Shown in pieces: positions 42,806 through 51,990 of a DNA stretch of 64,000 bases. The position numbers and the translations under genes are program-made. Origin of the DNA: Hallella bergensis DSM 17361. Its GTDB lineage: Bacteria; Bacteroidota; Bacteroidia; Bacteroidales; Bacteroidaceae. The DNA is taken from the NCBI RefSeq assembly GCF_000160535.1, contig NZ_GG704780.1:281103-345102 (forward strand), in the 5' to 3' direction. Each line of letters opens with the position of its first letter. The stretch's first letter is position 1. Below the pieces are notes generated by a model that searched no databases, was not told where the DNA came from, and saw nothing but the letters and a program-made list of their open reading frames with translations.

Positions 42806-43981
42806 ATGAATAAACCTTATATATATATATTGCTTTTGACATCGTTGTTGTTAGCATCATGCGGTGGTGACGACGGACTTGACTCCCCCAAGCACGCCTC
42901 ATCCACCGCTCAAGGACAAGAAGAGATGGCCGAAGTCATAGACAGTACATACGAATATCAACTTCCCATCATCTTCCATGTGTTCTATCAAGACAAAGAC
43001 AACGCCAGTCAATATATACCGGCTGCACGCCTGAAGAATCTCCTGAGCTATGTCAATCAGATTTACCAAGGGGGAATCTACGGTGAAAGTGCCAATACGC
43101 ACATTCGTTTTGAATTGGCAAAAAGGGATGAGAGTGGTCGGACCCTGCCTGTACCCGGAGTGGATTATGTCTATTATTCCGGTGAATACCCTATCGACGA
43201 GGTCACGTTCATGTCTTCAAAAGACCATACGAAGTACATCTGGGATCCCAACAAATACATTAATGTGATGTTTTATCCCTTTAAGAAAAAGGATAGCGGT
43301 GAGGTGTTGGGCATCTCACACATGCCTTTTACGGTGAAGGGGGACAAGAAACTTGAAGGCTTAGAGGAAATAGAAGATCGATACATTAGCAAAAAACAGT
43401 TGGGCTTTCCATTGTGTTCTTCCATCAACAGCATTTACGCAGGACAGTCCCCCTCCGGAGAATACTATCAGTCCAACCGCTACACAGCCATCGGTCATCA
43501 AACCAAATCGATTGTTGCATCCGACGTTGTCGTGACGCTCGCTCACGAATTGGGGCATTACCTGGGGTTGTTTCACATATTTACGGAAAATATTCGCAAC
43601 ACCCATGATGCCGACATCTTCAATTTTGCAGACTCTTGTGCCGATACGGATTACTGTAATGACACACCCTCGTATAACCGAAGTGAATACAACGCCTATC
43701 TCGACCATTATCTTGCAACCACCCAGCCGGAAATGCTGGATGTGTGGGATGTCCTGAAGCGTTCTGCCTGTGATGCGTCGCAATTCCATAGTGCCAATAT
43801 CATGGACTACGCTTTTACACTGGGTTATAAAATATCGAAAGAACAAAAGGCACGCATGCGGCATGTACTCTATTACAGTCCGCTCATTCCCGGTCCCAAA
43901 AAGAATGGAATCAACAAGAAGACACGTGCTACGAATGGTTCACAAGACATCATCTATTCCCATCCGAGACTCATCAGGTAA
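42806..43981 (+). CDS. Zinc-dependent metalloprotease lipoprotein (BF0631 type)
   Basis: A 391-residue lipoprotein: signal MNKPYIYILLLTSLLLASC with Cys19, then a metzincin catalytic domain. The zinc site HELGHYLGLFH (247-257) fits HExxHxxGxxH, and MDYAF near residue 332 is the likely Met-turn. Members are annotated as zinc-dependent metalloproteinase lipoproteins (TIGR03952). It would act at the outer membrane or periplasm. aroA begins 30 bases later. Confidence 0.88.
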   Translation: MNKPYIYILLLTSLLLASCGGDDGLDSPKHASSTAQGQEEMAEVIDSTYEYQLPIIFHVFYQDKDNASQYIPAARLKNLLSYVNQIYQGGIYGESANTHIRFELAKRDESGRTLPVPGVDYVYYSGEYPIDEVTFMSSKDHTKYIWDPNKYINVMFYPFKKKDSGEVLGISHMPFTVKGDKKLEGLEEIEDRYISKKQLGFPLCSSINSIYAGQSPSGEYYQSNRYTAIGHQTKSIVASDVVVTLAHELGHYLGLFHIFTENIRNTHDADIFNFADSCADTDYCNDTPSYNRSEYNAYLDHYLATTQPEMLDVWDVLKRSACDASQFHSANIMDYAFTLGYKISKEQKARMRHVLYYSPLIPGPKKNGINKKTRATNGSQDIIYSHPRLIR

Positions 43982-44011
43982 CATATTTCATTCCTCTGAA
44001 AACAACAACGA

Positions 44012-45268
44012 ATGACCAAAACAACGTATAAAATAATGCCGCCAAGCATGCTGAATGCTAGCATTGCATTACCCTCATCCAAAAGCATCAGTAACCGGGC
44101 ACTAATCATTAATGCATTGGCGGGTGCTCGATTCATGCCCGAAAACCTCTCCGACTGCGATGATACCGAAGTGGTTGTCAAAGCACTGACCAACCGTCCA
44201 CCGGTGATAGATGTCAAGGCCGCAGGCACAGCCATGCGCTTTATGACAGCATATCTTGCTGTCACCCAAGGCGAACATGTCATCACGGGCACCAAGCGTA
44301 TGCAGCACAGACCTATTGGTGTGTTGGTCGATGCACTCCGAAAATTGGGAGCAGACATCGACTACGAAGGCAAACAGGGCTTCCCACCCCTGCGAATCAA
44401 GGGCAAGGCTCTTCCCGGCGGTCGCCTCGTCATTCCCGGAGACGTGAGTTCACAGTATACGTCTGCACTGATGATGATTGGGCCTGTCTTGCAAAATGGA
44501 CTGGAACTTCACCTTGCCGGAAACATCGTCTCGCGTCCATATATCGACCTTACGCTCTATATGATGAAGCAATATGGTGCCGATGCTGATTGGACAGGGG
44601 GTGATACCATAACCATTCGACCACAAAACTATACCTCCAGACCCTATGTGATTGAGAACGATTGGACCTCGGCAAGCTATTGGTACGAGATGATGGCACT
44701 CTACGACAATCATGAGGACACACTTGTTCTCAACGGACTGGCCGATGGTTCAAAACAAGGCGACTCTGCGGTGAAATATATATATTCCCTGCTCGGCATC
44801 AAAACCGCTTTTGAAAACGTGGAGAGCGAGCATCCCACTGCCGTCACCCTTGCTCACCGCATGGGACGGGTACAGCGGCTCGACTTTGACTTTGTGAACT
44901 GTCCGGACTTGGCACAAACGGTTGTTACATCATGCTGTGCCCTCGATATTCCATTTCATTTCACGGGATTGAGCAGTCTTAAAATCAAGGAAACCGACCG
45001 AATCGAGGCTCTTAAGACAGAATTGCGCAAGCTGGGCTATCTTATCAGGAGCGAAAACGATTCCGAACTCATATGGGAACATGGGCGATGTGACCCATCC
45101 TTCGAACCCATCGACACCTACGAAGACCATCGCATGGCGATGGCTTTCGCACCGCTGGCCATCAGGTTTCCCGGACTTCAAATCAACAATCCACAGGTCG
45201 TGTCCAAGTCTTATCCCAAATTCTGGGACGACCTGAAACTCGCCGGGTTCAAGATCGAATCCCTTTAA
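44012..45268 (+). CDS. aroA: 3-phosphoshikimate 1-carboxyvinyltransferase (EPSP synthase)
   Basis: A 418-residue shikimate-pathway enzyme joining shikimate-3-phosphate with PEP. It shows ALPSSKSISNRALIINALAG (PEP/S3P Lys and Ser), GTAMRFMTAYLA, SSQYTSALMM, and late KIKETDRIEALKTELRKLG and DHRMAMAFAPLA. The P-loop-like motifs are divergent from E. coli but usual for Bacteroidota. It sits between a protease lipoprotein and porW, an odd neighbourhood for this step. Confidence 0.94.
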   Translation: MTKTTYKIMPPSMLNASIALPSSKSISNRALIINALAGARFMPENLSDCDDTEVVVKALTNRPPVIDVKAAGTAMRFMTAYLAVTQGEHVITGTKRMQHRPIGVLVDALRKLGADIDYEGKQGFPPLRIKGKALPGGRLVIPGDVSSQYTSALMMIGPVLQNGLELHLAGNIVSRPYIDLTLYMMKQYGADADWTGGDTITIRPQNYTSRPYVIENDWTSASYWYEMMALYDNHEDTLVLNGLADGSKQGDSAVKYIYSLLGIKTAFENVESEHPTAVTLAHRMGRVQRLDFDFVNCPDLAQTVVTSCCALDIPFHFTGLSSLKIKETDRIEALKTELRKLGYLIRSENDSELIWEHGRCDPSFEPIDTYEDHRMAMAFAPLAIRFPGLQINNPQVVSKSYPKFWDDLKLAGFKIESL

Positions 45269-45307
45269 ACCATCACCCACACCTTTCGGGGCAAACAACG
45301 CACCATC

Positions 45308-45694
45308 ATGCTCATTCTCGCATTATCCCTCGTTGCCTTGGCTTTATTCACTGGCATCATTGGCATTATTTCTTACAGGCGACATGGTGAGACTCCTGTC
45401 ATTACACCCACCTCGTCCGACTGCTCCACCTGCAGCGACCCAACCGCCTCCTGTGAGCAAATATGCATGATGAAAGCAGCCGTCAAGCCCATCGAGTATT
45501 TCGATGACGAAGAACTTGATGCTTACAAGGGCCGCCCATCGGATGCATACACAGATGACGAGACCGAACAGTTTGCCGAAATCCTTGAGACGCTGAGGTC
45601 TGAAGAGGTGAAGGCATGGAGCCGAAGTCTTGTCCTTCGGGGCATCAATATGCCCGATGGCATTAAGGACGAATATATAGAATTAGCCGGATAA
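45308..45694 (+). CDS. Small membrane-anchored protein of unknown function
   Basis: A 128-residue protein: an N-terminal membrane helix (MLILALSLVALALFTGIIGI), a short cysteine-rich segment (SDCSTCSDPTASCEQIC, four cysteines around residues 38-51), and an acidic helical end (FDDEELDAYKGRPSDAYTDD, EILETLRSEEVKAWSRSL). The cysteines could bind a metal or form disulfides. I do not recognise a named family. It lies 39 bases after aroA and 79 before porW. Confidence 0.75.
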   Translation: MLILALSLVALALFTGIIGIISYRRHGETPVITPTSSDCSTCSDPTASCEQICMMKAAVKPIEYFDDEELDAYKGRPSDAYTDDETEQFAEILETLRSEEVKAWSRSLVLRGINMPDGIKDEYIELAG

Positions 45695-45773
45695 AATGCC
45701 GATCAGCACTACTTTCCAAGGCAATAAATCGACGATTAACTGGTTATATAAGTGTTGAGAAGTCAATCTCATA

Positions 45774-48700
45774 TTGAAAATTAAACCCCATATTATTTTT
45801 CCGGTCATGGCCTGCCTCTCGTTGTTCATCGCCGGATGTTCCACCGAGAAGAACACTGCAAAGTCCCGGTGGTGGCACTCGTTTAATGCCCGATACAACA
45901 CTTATTATAATGGAAAAGTAGCTTATATAGAAGGGTCTCTCGAGAAAGAGAATGGCAACAAGGACAACTTCACAGAACTTATTCCCCTCTATACTGTTGG
46001 CAACAAAAACAGTATTTCACTCGGCAAGGGCAATTTTGACCGGGCGATTGAGAAAGCCGAAAAAGCCATCAAGTTGCATAGCATCAAACGTCGTCCCGTG
46101 TGGAACAAGCGTGGCCGGAAAACCGAGCGCGACATCGAGTGGTTGGGGCGCAAAGAGTATAATCCCTTCCTGTGGAAAGCCTGGATGCTGATGGGGCGTG
46201 CCCAATTTTATCAAGGCGATTTCGATGCCGCCTCTTCCACGTTCAGCTACATGGCCCGCCTCTACGAGACACAACCGGCCATCTACGGTCGTGCAAAAGC
46301 ATGGCTCGCCAAGAGTTATATCGAAAACAACTTTCTCTATGATGCCGAGGATGTAATCAGGAACATGCAGCGAGATTCCATTCATTGGCGTGCGCAAAAG
46401 GAATGGGACTACACCCTGGCCGACTACTATATTCACATCCAACAATACGAACAAGCCATCCCATACCTTAAAAAGGTTATCAAACATGAGATGCGCAAGA
46501 AGCAGAAGGCACGCGAATACTTCCTGCTGGGACAGTTGCAGGCGGCCTTGGGAAATCATCAGGAAGCCTACAAAGCCTATCAAAAGGTCATTCGGCAAAA
46601 CCCACCTTATGAGCTGGAGTTTAATGCTCGCATAGCCCAAACGGAGGTGATGGCCGATGCACAGTACAAGAAAATGATTACCAAACTGAAACGCATGGCC
46701 AGATCAGACAAAAATAAGGATTATCTTGACCAGGTGTACTATGCCATTGGTAATATTTATTTAAGCCGCCGCGACACCATGCAAGCCATAGCCAACTATG
46801 AGCGCGGCAACACCAAAGCCACGCGAAATGGTATTGAGAAGGGCGTCTTGCTCCTCAAGTTAGGCAATCTGTACTGGGATAAGGAAAAATATAATGATGC
46901 GCAGCGTTGCTATGGCGAGGCTATCGGATTGCTCGACAAAGACCGCAAAGACTATGAAACGCTTTCCAAACGGTCGAAGGTACTCGACGAGTTGGTACCG
47001 TTCACCGATGCCGTACAACTGCAGGATTCCTTGCAGGCACTGGCCGTGATGAGCGAGAATGATCGCAATGCAGCTATCGACCGGGTGATCGAGGCACTGA
47101 AAAAGAAAGAAAAGGAAGAAAAAAAGCAGCTGGCCGAACAAAATGCCCAGCAGGTGATACAGAAAAACAGTTCCATGGGCACCACTTCTCCAACTCCGCC
47201 GCGCCCTGTCGCCGGTATGCAGCAGCAAAATGGCGCATGGTATTTTTACAACCCCATGGCCGTCCAGCAAGGTAAACAGCAGTTCCAACGCATGTGGGGC
47301 AAGCGAGACAACGTGGACAACTGGCAGCGTGTGAACACCACCGTGGTGGATGGATTGGGTGCCGTCGACGAGAGTATCGGCCTGACAGACGTGCAACGCG
47401 ACTCGATAGCCCGGGCAGAAGCCGTGGCCGACTCGCTGCAGCAAATAGCCGACAGCGCACAAAACGACCCGCACAAGCGCGAATACTACATGGCACAGAT
47501 TCCGTTTACCGAAGATCAGGTCAAGGCCAGCAACCTGCTGATTGTCGACGGACTCTATAACAGCGGTGTGATTTTCAAAGACAAACTCGACAACCTGCCT
47601 CTCAGCGAGAAGGCGCTCACACGCATCGTTCAACAATACTCCACCTTTGAGAAAATGGACGAGGTTTATTATCACCTCTTCCTGCTTTACTCCAGGAAAG
47701 GAGAACCCCAGTTGGCCGAAAGCTATATCAGCAGACTGAAAAGCGAATATCCCAAGAGCCAGTGGACCCAAGTGCTCACCGACCCCTACTTTACACAAAA
47801 CGCACGACAAGGCGTACATCTTGAAGACTCGCTCTATGCTGCCACCTACGAGGCTTTCAAGGCCGATCGACTTGCAGAGGTGCAGGGCAACACCCGGATT
47901 TCTGAGAAACGTTTCCCGCTGGGAGCCAACCGAGACAAGTTCTTGTTTATCGGAGGATTGAGCAAGCTGAACAGTGGCGATGGAGACGGATGCCTTGCTG
48001 ATATGAGGATCGTGGTGGAGAAATATCCGCAGAGCAGACTGGCCGAGATGGCCGGAATGATTATCAACGGCGTGAAGGAGGGGCGCCGTCTGCGCGGTGG
48101 CAAATTCGACCTTGGCGACGTGTGGGCTCGCCGCAGTGTCGTGCTGAGCGACAGCGACTCCATCCATGCGCGCAAACTGAGTAACGAGCGCAACACCAAC
48201 TTCGTGTTCATGCTTGTTTATCAACCCGACTCTGTGAACCAGAACAAGTTGCTCTTCGAACTCGCGAGGTATAACTTCACAAGCTATCTGGTCCGCGATT
48301 TCAATATCAACGTGGAAGAGGGGAAGGGCGTGAACCGTATGATGATCAGCGGATTCCGCAATTATGATGAAGCATTACAATATGGTCGACAACTGCTCAA
48401 ACAGCAAGAAGTGGCACTCCACATGGGCAAGGCACGACCTGTGATCATCAGTGAGGAGAACCTGCCGTTGCTCGGCACGAACTTCAGTTACGACGAGTAC
48501 AGCAAATTCTACACCAAACACTTTGCCCCGCTCAAGATTTCCACGTTCCATCTGCTCACCGAGCCGGCCAGTGTTACGGTTAGACCCACCGAAAAATCAG
48601 ATACTCCTGTTTCGGAAAGCGATATCGACGACTTCCTCAACAACACCATTATTATACCCGAGGAAACAGCGCCGCCGGCCGAAACCGTCATTCCCATGGA

Positions 48701-49175
48701 GGAAAAACCTGCAGAAACTCCGACAGGAACAACGGTAGTGCCTGCTGAAACCACGCCAACGGAGCAACTCGGAACCACGACAATTCCCGTCGAGAAGCCC
48801 GTATCGACTCCACCACCAGCTGGCACCACGGTAATCCCCACTGACAATCTGCCGGTGCAAAAACCAACCGAGTCCAAACGCACCACTCCGATTCGGCCGA
48901 CAAACCCTGTCAAGACCGAAACACCGCCTCGCCGTCCCCGACCAAACATTATCAATGGAGCAGAGATTATCTTGGACAACGTAGATAGCATTCCACCAAG
49001 CAAGGCACGCCCCAGAAGTGCAACCAAGCGCACCGGAACCAAAACCAACGCCTCCAAAACGACAGGCAACAAGACCACCAATGGTCAAAACAAGACAAAC
49101 CCACCCAAGAAGGCCGAAAACAAAAAAAACACTTTCGACCTTGAGGACGAGTACTATGAATTAGAGGGATTTTAA
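45774..49175 (+). CDS. porW: Type IX secretion system lipoprotein PorW/SprE
   Basis: A 1133-residue TPR lipoprotein. Signal KIKPHIIFPVMACLSLFIAGC with Cys22 requires the TTG start at 45774; no in-frame ATG precedes it after the stop at 45756, and the first internal ATG would break the signal. TPRs run through the N-terminal ~600 residues (WKAWMLMGRAQFYQGDFDAA, YIHIQQYEQAIPYLKKV). A low-complexity Pro/Thr/Val region with repeats like TTVVPAE and TTTIPVE and a basic, Lys/Thr-rich tail follow. PorW/SprE is required for type IX secretion and gliding in studied species. porX starts 2 bases later. Confidence 0.88.
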   Translation: MKIKPHIIFPVMACLSLFIAGCSTEKNTAKSRWWHSFNARYNTYYNGKVAYIEGSLEKENGNKDNFTELIPLYTVGNKNSISLGKGNFDRAIEKAEKAIKLHSIKRRPVWNKRGRKTERDIEWLGRKEYNPFLWKAWMLMGRAQFYQGDFDAASSTFSYMARLYETQPAIYGRAKAWLAKSYIENNFLYDAEDVIRNMQRDSIHWRAQKEWDYTLADYYIHIQQYEQAIPYLKKVIKHEMRKKQKAREYFLLGQLQAALGNHQEAYKAYQKVIRQNPPYELEFNARIAQTEVMADAQYKKMITKLKRMARSDKNKDYLDQVYYAIGNIYLSRRDTMQAIANYERGNTKATRNGIEKGVLLLKLGNLYWDKEKYNDAQRCYGEAIGLLDKDRKDYETLSKRSKVLDELVPFTDAVQLQDSLQALAVMSENDRNAAIDRVIEALKKKEKEEKKQLAEQNAQQVIQKNSSMGTTSPTPPRPVAGMQQQNGAWYFYNPMAVQQGKQQFQRMWGKRDNVDNWQRVNTTVVDGLGAVDESIGLTDVQRDSIARAEAVADSLQQIADSAQNDPHKREYYMAQIPFTEDQVKASNLLIVDGLYNSGVIFKDKLDNLPLSEKALTRIVQQYSTFEKMDEVYYHLFLLYSRKGEPQLAESYISRLKSEYPKSQWTQVLTDPYFTQNARQGVHLEDSLYAATYEAFKADRLAEVQGNTRISEKRFPLGANRDKFLFIGGLSKLNSGDGDGCLADMRIVVEKYPQSRLAEMAGMIINGVKEGRRLRGGKFDLGDVWARRSVVLSDSDSIHARKLSNERNTNFVFMLVYQPDSVNQNKLLFELARYNFTSYLVRDFNINVEEGKGVNRMMISGFRNYDEALQYGRQLLKQQEVALHMGKARPVIISEENLPLLGTNFSYDEYSKFYTKHFAPLKISTFHLLTEPASVTVRPTEKSDTPVSESDIDDFLNNTIIIPEETAPPAETVIPMEEKPAETPTGTTVVPAETTPTEQLGTTTIPVEKPVSTPPPAGTTVIPTDNLPVQKPTESKRTTPIRPTNPVKTETPPRRPRPNIINGAEIILDNVDSIPPSKARPRSATKRTGTKTNASKTTGNKTTNGQNKTNPPKKAENKKNTFDLEDEYYELEGF

Positions 49176-49177
49176 CT

Positions 49178-50752
49178 ATGAGCAACGGAATTATACTGTG
49201 GGTCGACGATGAGATAGAACTTCTCAAAGCCCATATCCTATTTTTAGAAAAGAAAGGTTACGACGTCAGCACCGTGAGCAACGGAACCGACGCGATCGAG
49301 TTATGTTCGCAGCAATCGTTCGACATCATCTTGCTCGACGAGATGATGCCCGGACTTTCCGGACTTGAAACCCTGCAGAGCATCAAGGAGATACAGCCAC
49401 AAACACCCGTGGTGATGGTGACCAAGAGCGAAGAGGAAAATATCATGGATCAGGCCATAGGTTCAAAGATAGCTGACTATCTGATCAAACCGGTCAACCC
49501 CAGTCAAATCCTTCTGACGCTGAAGAAGAACATCCACCGCAAGGAAATTGTAACCGAGGTGACACAAAGTGGATACCAGCAGCAATACCAGCAACTCGGC
49601 ATGCAAATCAGCGATTGCAAGGACTATTCCGACTGGATGAATGTTTACAAAAAGTTGGTGCATTGGGAGGTGGAACTCAGCTCCACGGAGAGTCAGATGA
49701 CGGAAATGCTCCAAATGCAAAAGGAAGAGGCCGACCTTGGCTTTGCCAAATACATCAAGAAAAACTATATGGACTGGGTGGACCCGAATGCCCCCATTAC
49801 CAATCGCCGTCCGGAAGGACAGCCCCTGATGAGTCCCGGACTTTTCAAAGAGAAAATCTTTCCGGCCCTCAACGCCGGCGAGAAAGTGTTCCTGATCGTT
49901 ATCGACAATTTCCGATGGGATCAATGGAAGTTGCTGGCTCAGGAAATCGGCGACCAGTTTGATATTGAGGAAGATATGTATATGAGCATCTTGCCCACGG
50001 CGACGCAGTATGCCCGCAATGCCATTTTTAGCGGACTGATGCCCACCAAGATAGCCAAGATGTACCCGGAACTATGGGTTGATGAAGATGAGGAAGAGGG
50101 CAAGAATCTCAACGAGGCACCCCTCATCCAGACACAAATAGAACGTTTTCGCAGGCACGACAAGTTTAGCTATTACAAGATCAACGACTCAGCCGCTGGC
50201 GACCAACTTCTTCAGCAATACAACACGCTGAAAGATAACGACCTGAATGTTGTCGTTATTAATTTCATCGATATGCTTTCGCATGCCCGAACGGAGTCGA
50301 AGATGGTGCGCGAGCTTGCCAATAACGAGAGTGCCTACCGCAGCATCACGCTGAGTTGGTTTCGCCATTCTGTCATGTCAGACTTGTTCAGACGCCTGGC
50401 ACAGAGCGACTACAAGATTATTCTGACCACCGATCACGGCTCTATACGTGTTTCGAACCCCATAAAAATTATCGGCGACCGAAACACCAATACCAACCTG
50501 CGCTACAAACTTGGCAAAAATCTCAGCTATAATGCCAAGGAAGTGTTTGTCATCAAGGAGCCACACAAAGCACAACTCCCCGCGCCAAATGTCAGCACAA
50601 GCTATGTCCTGGTCTCTGGCGACAACTTTTTTGCCTATCCCAACAACTACAATTATTATGTCTCTTATTACAAAGACACCTTCCAGCATGGAGGTATCTC
50701 CATGGAGGAAATGCTGATTCCCCTCGTGACCATGAAGGGCAAGAAGCGGTAA
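49178..50752 (+). CDS. porX: Type IX secretion response regulator PorX (REC plus PglZ domain)
   Basis: A 524-residue two-domain regulator. The receiver has Asp10-Asp11 (ILWVDDE), phosphoacceptor Asp54 (ILLDEMMPG), Thr82 and Lys104. From about residue 200 comes a PglZ alkaline-phosphatase-like domain with metal-binding stretches IVIDNFRWDQW and TTDHGSIRV. In P. gingivalis PorX works with the kinase PorY and sigma factor SigP to control type IX secretion genes, and the PglZ domain is a zinc phosphodiesterase. Adjacent to porW (2-base gap), supporting a working secretion system. porY is not in the window. Confidence 0.95.
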   Translation: MSNGIILWVDDEIELLKAHILFLEKKGYDVSTVSNGTDAIELCSQQSFDIILLDEMMPGLSGLETLQSIKEIQPQTPVVMVTKSEEENIMDQAIGSKIADYLIKPVNPSQILLTLKKNIHRKEIVTEVTQSGYQQQYQQLGMQISDCKDYSDWMNVYKKLVHWEVELSSTESQMTEMLQMQKEEADLGFAKYIKKNYMDWVDPNAPITNRRPEGQPLMSPGLFKEKIFPALNAGEKVFLIVIDNFRWDQWKLLAQEIGDQFDIEEDMYMSILPTATQYARNAIFSGLMPTKIAKMYPELWVDEDEEEGKNLNEAPLIQTQIERFRRHDKFSYYKINDSAAGDQLLQQYNTLKDNDLNVVVINFIDMLSHARTESKMVRELANNESAYRSITLSWFRHSVMSDLFRRLAQSDYKIILTTDHGSIRVSNPIKIIGDRNTNTNLRYKLGKNLSYNAKEVFVIKEPHKAQLPAPNVSTSYVLVSGDNFFAYPNNYNYYVSYYKDTFQHGGISMEEMLIPLVTMKGKKR

Positions 50753-50870
50753 ACTTGACTTGCCCGTTTTCTTGAGAAACATCTACGAGAGGGTCTGTCG
50801 ATAGAACAGATACTCAAAATTCCCCGATCCCACCCTCATCTTCTCGTTATAGTCAACTAATGGTCGTGCT

Positions 50871-50898
50871 AAATGCAATATGCGAAATGCAACATGCG
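50871..50898. repeat. Two-copy 14-bp tandem repeat
   Basis: AAATGCAATATGCG followed at once by AAATGCAACATGCG (one mismatch), in the gap between porX and the DIP1984 gene. Short and possibly incidental. Confidence 0.6.
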
Positions 50899-50928
50899 TG
50901 GTTATGCTGGGATGTGCTACATGCAGAA

Positions 50929-50964
50929 ATGGCGATTCGAACGCCATCGGATCCCCGCTCCGAT
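50929..50964. terminator. Two adjacent 6-bp hairpins after porX
   Basis: ATGGCG / CGCCAT around loop ATTCGAA (50929-50947) and ATCGGA / TCCGAT around loop TCCCCGC (50946-50964) share two bases. Plus-strand T-run CTTTTTA follows 9 bases later. Likely the terminator region between convergent porX and the DIP1984 gene; the first hairpin imitates a tRNA T-arm on the minus strand. Confidence 0.5.
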
Positions 50965-51026
50965 AACCATGATCTTTTTAGTTCGCACCTATAACAGAGA
51001 AGACTACCATCTAAAAAACTATCGTT

Positions 51027-51482
51027 TTATTCTTCCAAGTCGGTTGAAAAGTTCAACCCCTGAATCCGGATATCCAACTCGCGCAGCTGTTTCGAATACT
51101 GATCGATTTGGCGTCCGAGTGCCTTGATATCTATCGTGGTGACAACTTTGATTTCCGACCGGCTGTAGCGTTCTTGCGATTCGGAGGACTTGTTGAACAC
51201 ATCGCGCAAAGATGAAATGCGCAACGCGAGCACATCTTTCTCGGCCATCAGCTCCGTTAAAGTCTTACCCCCGTCCTGGGTATGCATGTTGGTTTTGTTG
51301 ATTCGGAAGATCAAGGTCTGCAATCGGTTCAGACAGCTATCCAGTTCCTTCATCAGTTCGGAGGGATCCTCTGAAGGAGCCTCACCTTCTTGGATTCTTA
51401 CGTTGTTGAGCAAGCGACTTCTGAGCTGCTCGATTTTCCTTTGCGTGTCTTTACGAATGGCTAATGCTTCTGCGAGTTTCAT
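51027..51482 (-). CDS. DIP1984 family protein
   Basis: A 151-residue all-helical protein: MKLAEALAIRKDTQRKIEQL, ELMKELDSCLNRLQTLIFRIN and DIKALGRQIDQYSKQLRELD, with long heptad-like helices. This matches the DIP1984 (septicolysin-like name in some databases) family; the function is unknown, and the toxin name is not supported by anything seen here. Cytoplasmic, no signal peptide. Single gene with its own -7 box. Confidence 0.85.
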   Translation of the reverse strand: MKLAEALAIRKDTQRKIEQLRSRLLNNVRIQEGEAPSEDPSELMKELDSCLNRLQTLIFRINKTNMHTQDGGKTLTELMAEKDVLALRISSLRDVFNKSSESQERYSRSEIKVVTTIDIKALGRQIDQYSKQLRELDIRIQGLNFSTDLEE

Positions 51483-51513
51483 ATTGTGGAGTTTTTATGT
51501 GATGACCGTGTTG

Positions 51514-51525
51514 ATGTCCGGACAT
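51514..51525. promoter_or_regulatory. Perfect 12-bp palindrome in the DIP1984 leader
   Basis: ATGTCCGGACAT, followed by a further TGTCC; it lies 18 bases downstream of the predicted -7 box and 32 before the ATG at 51482, so it would be transcribed. Candidate repressor site or leader hairpin. Confidence 0.4.
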
Positions 51526-51542
51526 TGTCCTGACGGTTTCCA

Positions 51543-51550
51543 CAAAATTA
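51543..51550 (-). promoter_or_regulatory. Predicted -7 box for the DIP1984 gene
   Basis: Minus-strand TAATTTTG, exact TAnnTTTG match, 60 bases before the ATG. No -33 element recognised. Confidence 0.5.
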
Positions 51551-51759
51551 ATCAAAAATTTCAGAATAATCGATGAGTTCGTATTTCTTTCTTTTGTTTT
51601 TCATTAATTTTTCACATTTTTCAACAAGTAAAGAGTACTCGGCAATTGTCATTTTGCCCATGTTTTGTAAGAATCTATTGCCTGTTAGGACGTCGATGAA
51701 AACGAGTGAAATAGAAAATAAAGCAGGGCGATGAAGCCCTGAAATCGCATTTTTTCGGT

Positions 51760-51891
51760 GTTGAAATCGTGAAAGTGTTGCGTTGAAGGCCTATCGGCAT
51801 TGCGATTACAGCCTAACGACAATGCCTCTAAGCCTTGAGCGCACCGCGAGAAAGCCTTCATCATGGTGCGGTTAGACCCGAACGGCAGGAC
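51760..51891. repeat. 22-base-period degenerate tandem array 4 (5-6 units)
   Basis: Clear units start at 51782, 51804, 51826, 51848 and 51870: GTTGAAGGCCTATCGGC, GATTACAGCCTAACGAC, CTCTAAGCCTTGAGCGC, GAGAAAGCCTTCATC, GGTTAGACCCGAACGGC, all in strict 22-base register. A weaker unit (GTTGAAATCGTGAAAG) precedes at 51760. Confidence 0.82.
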
Positions 51892-51966
51892 CTTTGGAAA
51901 AATATAATGGTCGAATAATTTTTAATAAGGTCGTACAACTCTGAATGACAGCATGTTGTGAGAAAA

Positions 51967-51990
51967 CTTGAAATACGAGCGTATTTCAAG
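51967..51990. promoter_or_regulatory. 24-bp near-perfect palindrome
   Basis: CTTGAAATACG, 2-base centre AG, CGTATTTCAAG: perfect 11-bp arms, 75 bases beyond array 4. Half-site-like CGTATTTCAA also occurs near array 1 (about 4124), and CGTATTTTGA near array 3 (about 36182). The compact, AT-rich dyad looks like a dimeric regulator site. Confidence 0.55.

Noticed and set aside
46860..48224. 454-codon open frame on the minus strand
   Set aside because: Antisense to porW; no recognisable domain and composition expected from the complement of a TPR gene.
50929..50964. tRNA gene on the minus strand
   Set aside because: Only a T-arm-like and one further hairpin exist; no acceptor pairing, D-arm or variable loop.
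50873..51127. 84-codon open frame on the plus strand after porX
   Set aside because: It runs into the DIP1984 gene on the other strand and consists of the 14-bp tandem repeat and terminator hairpins.
51027..51482. Cytolysin (septicolysin) assignment of the DIP1984 protein
   Set aside because: No signal peptide or toxin fold is visible; the name comes from database tradition.
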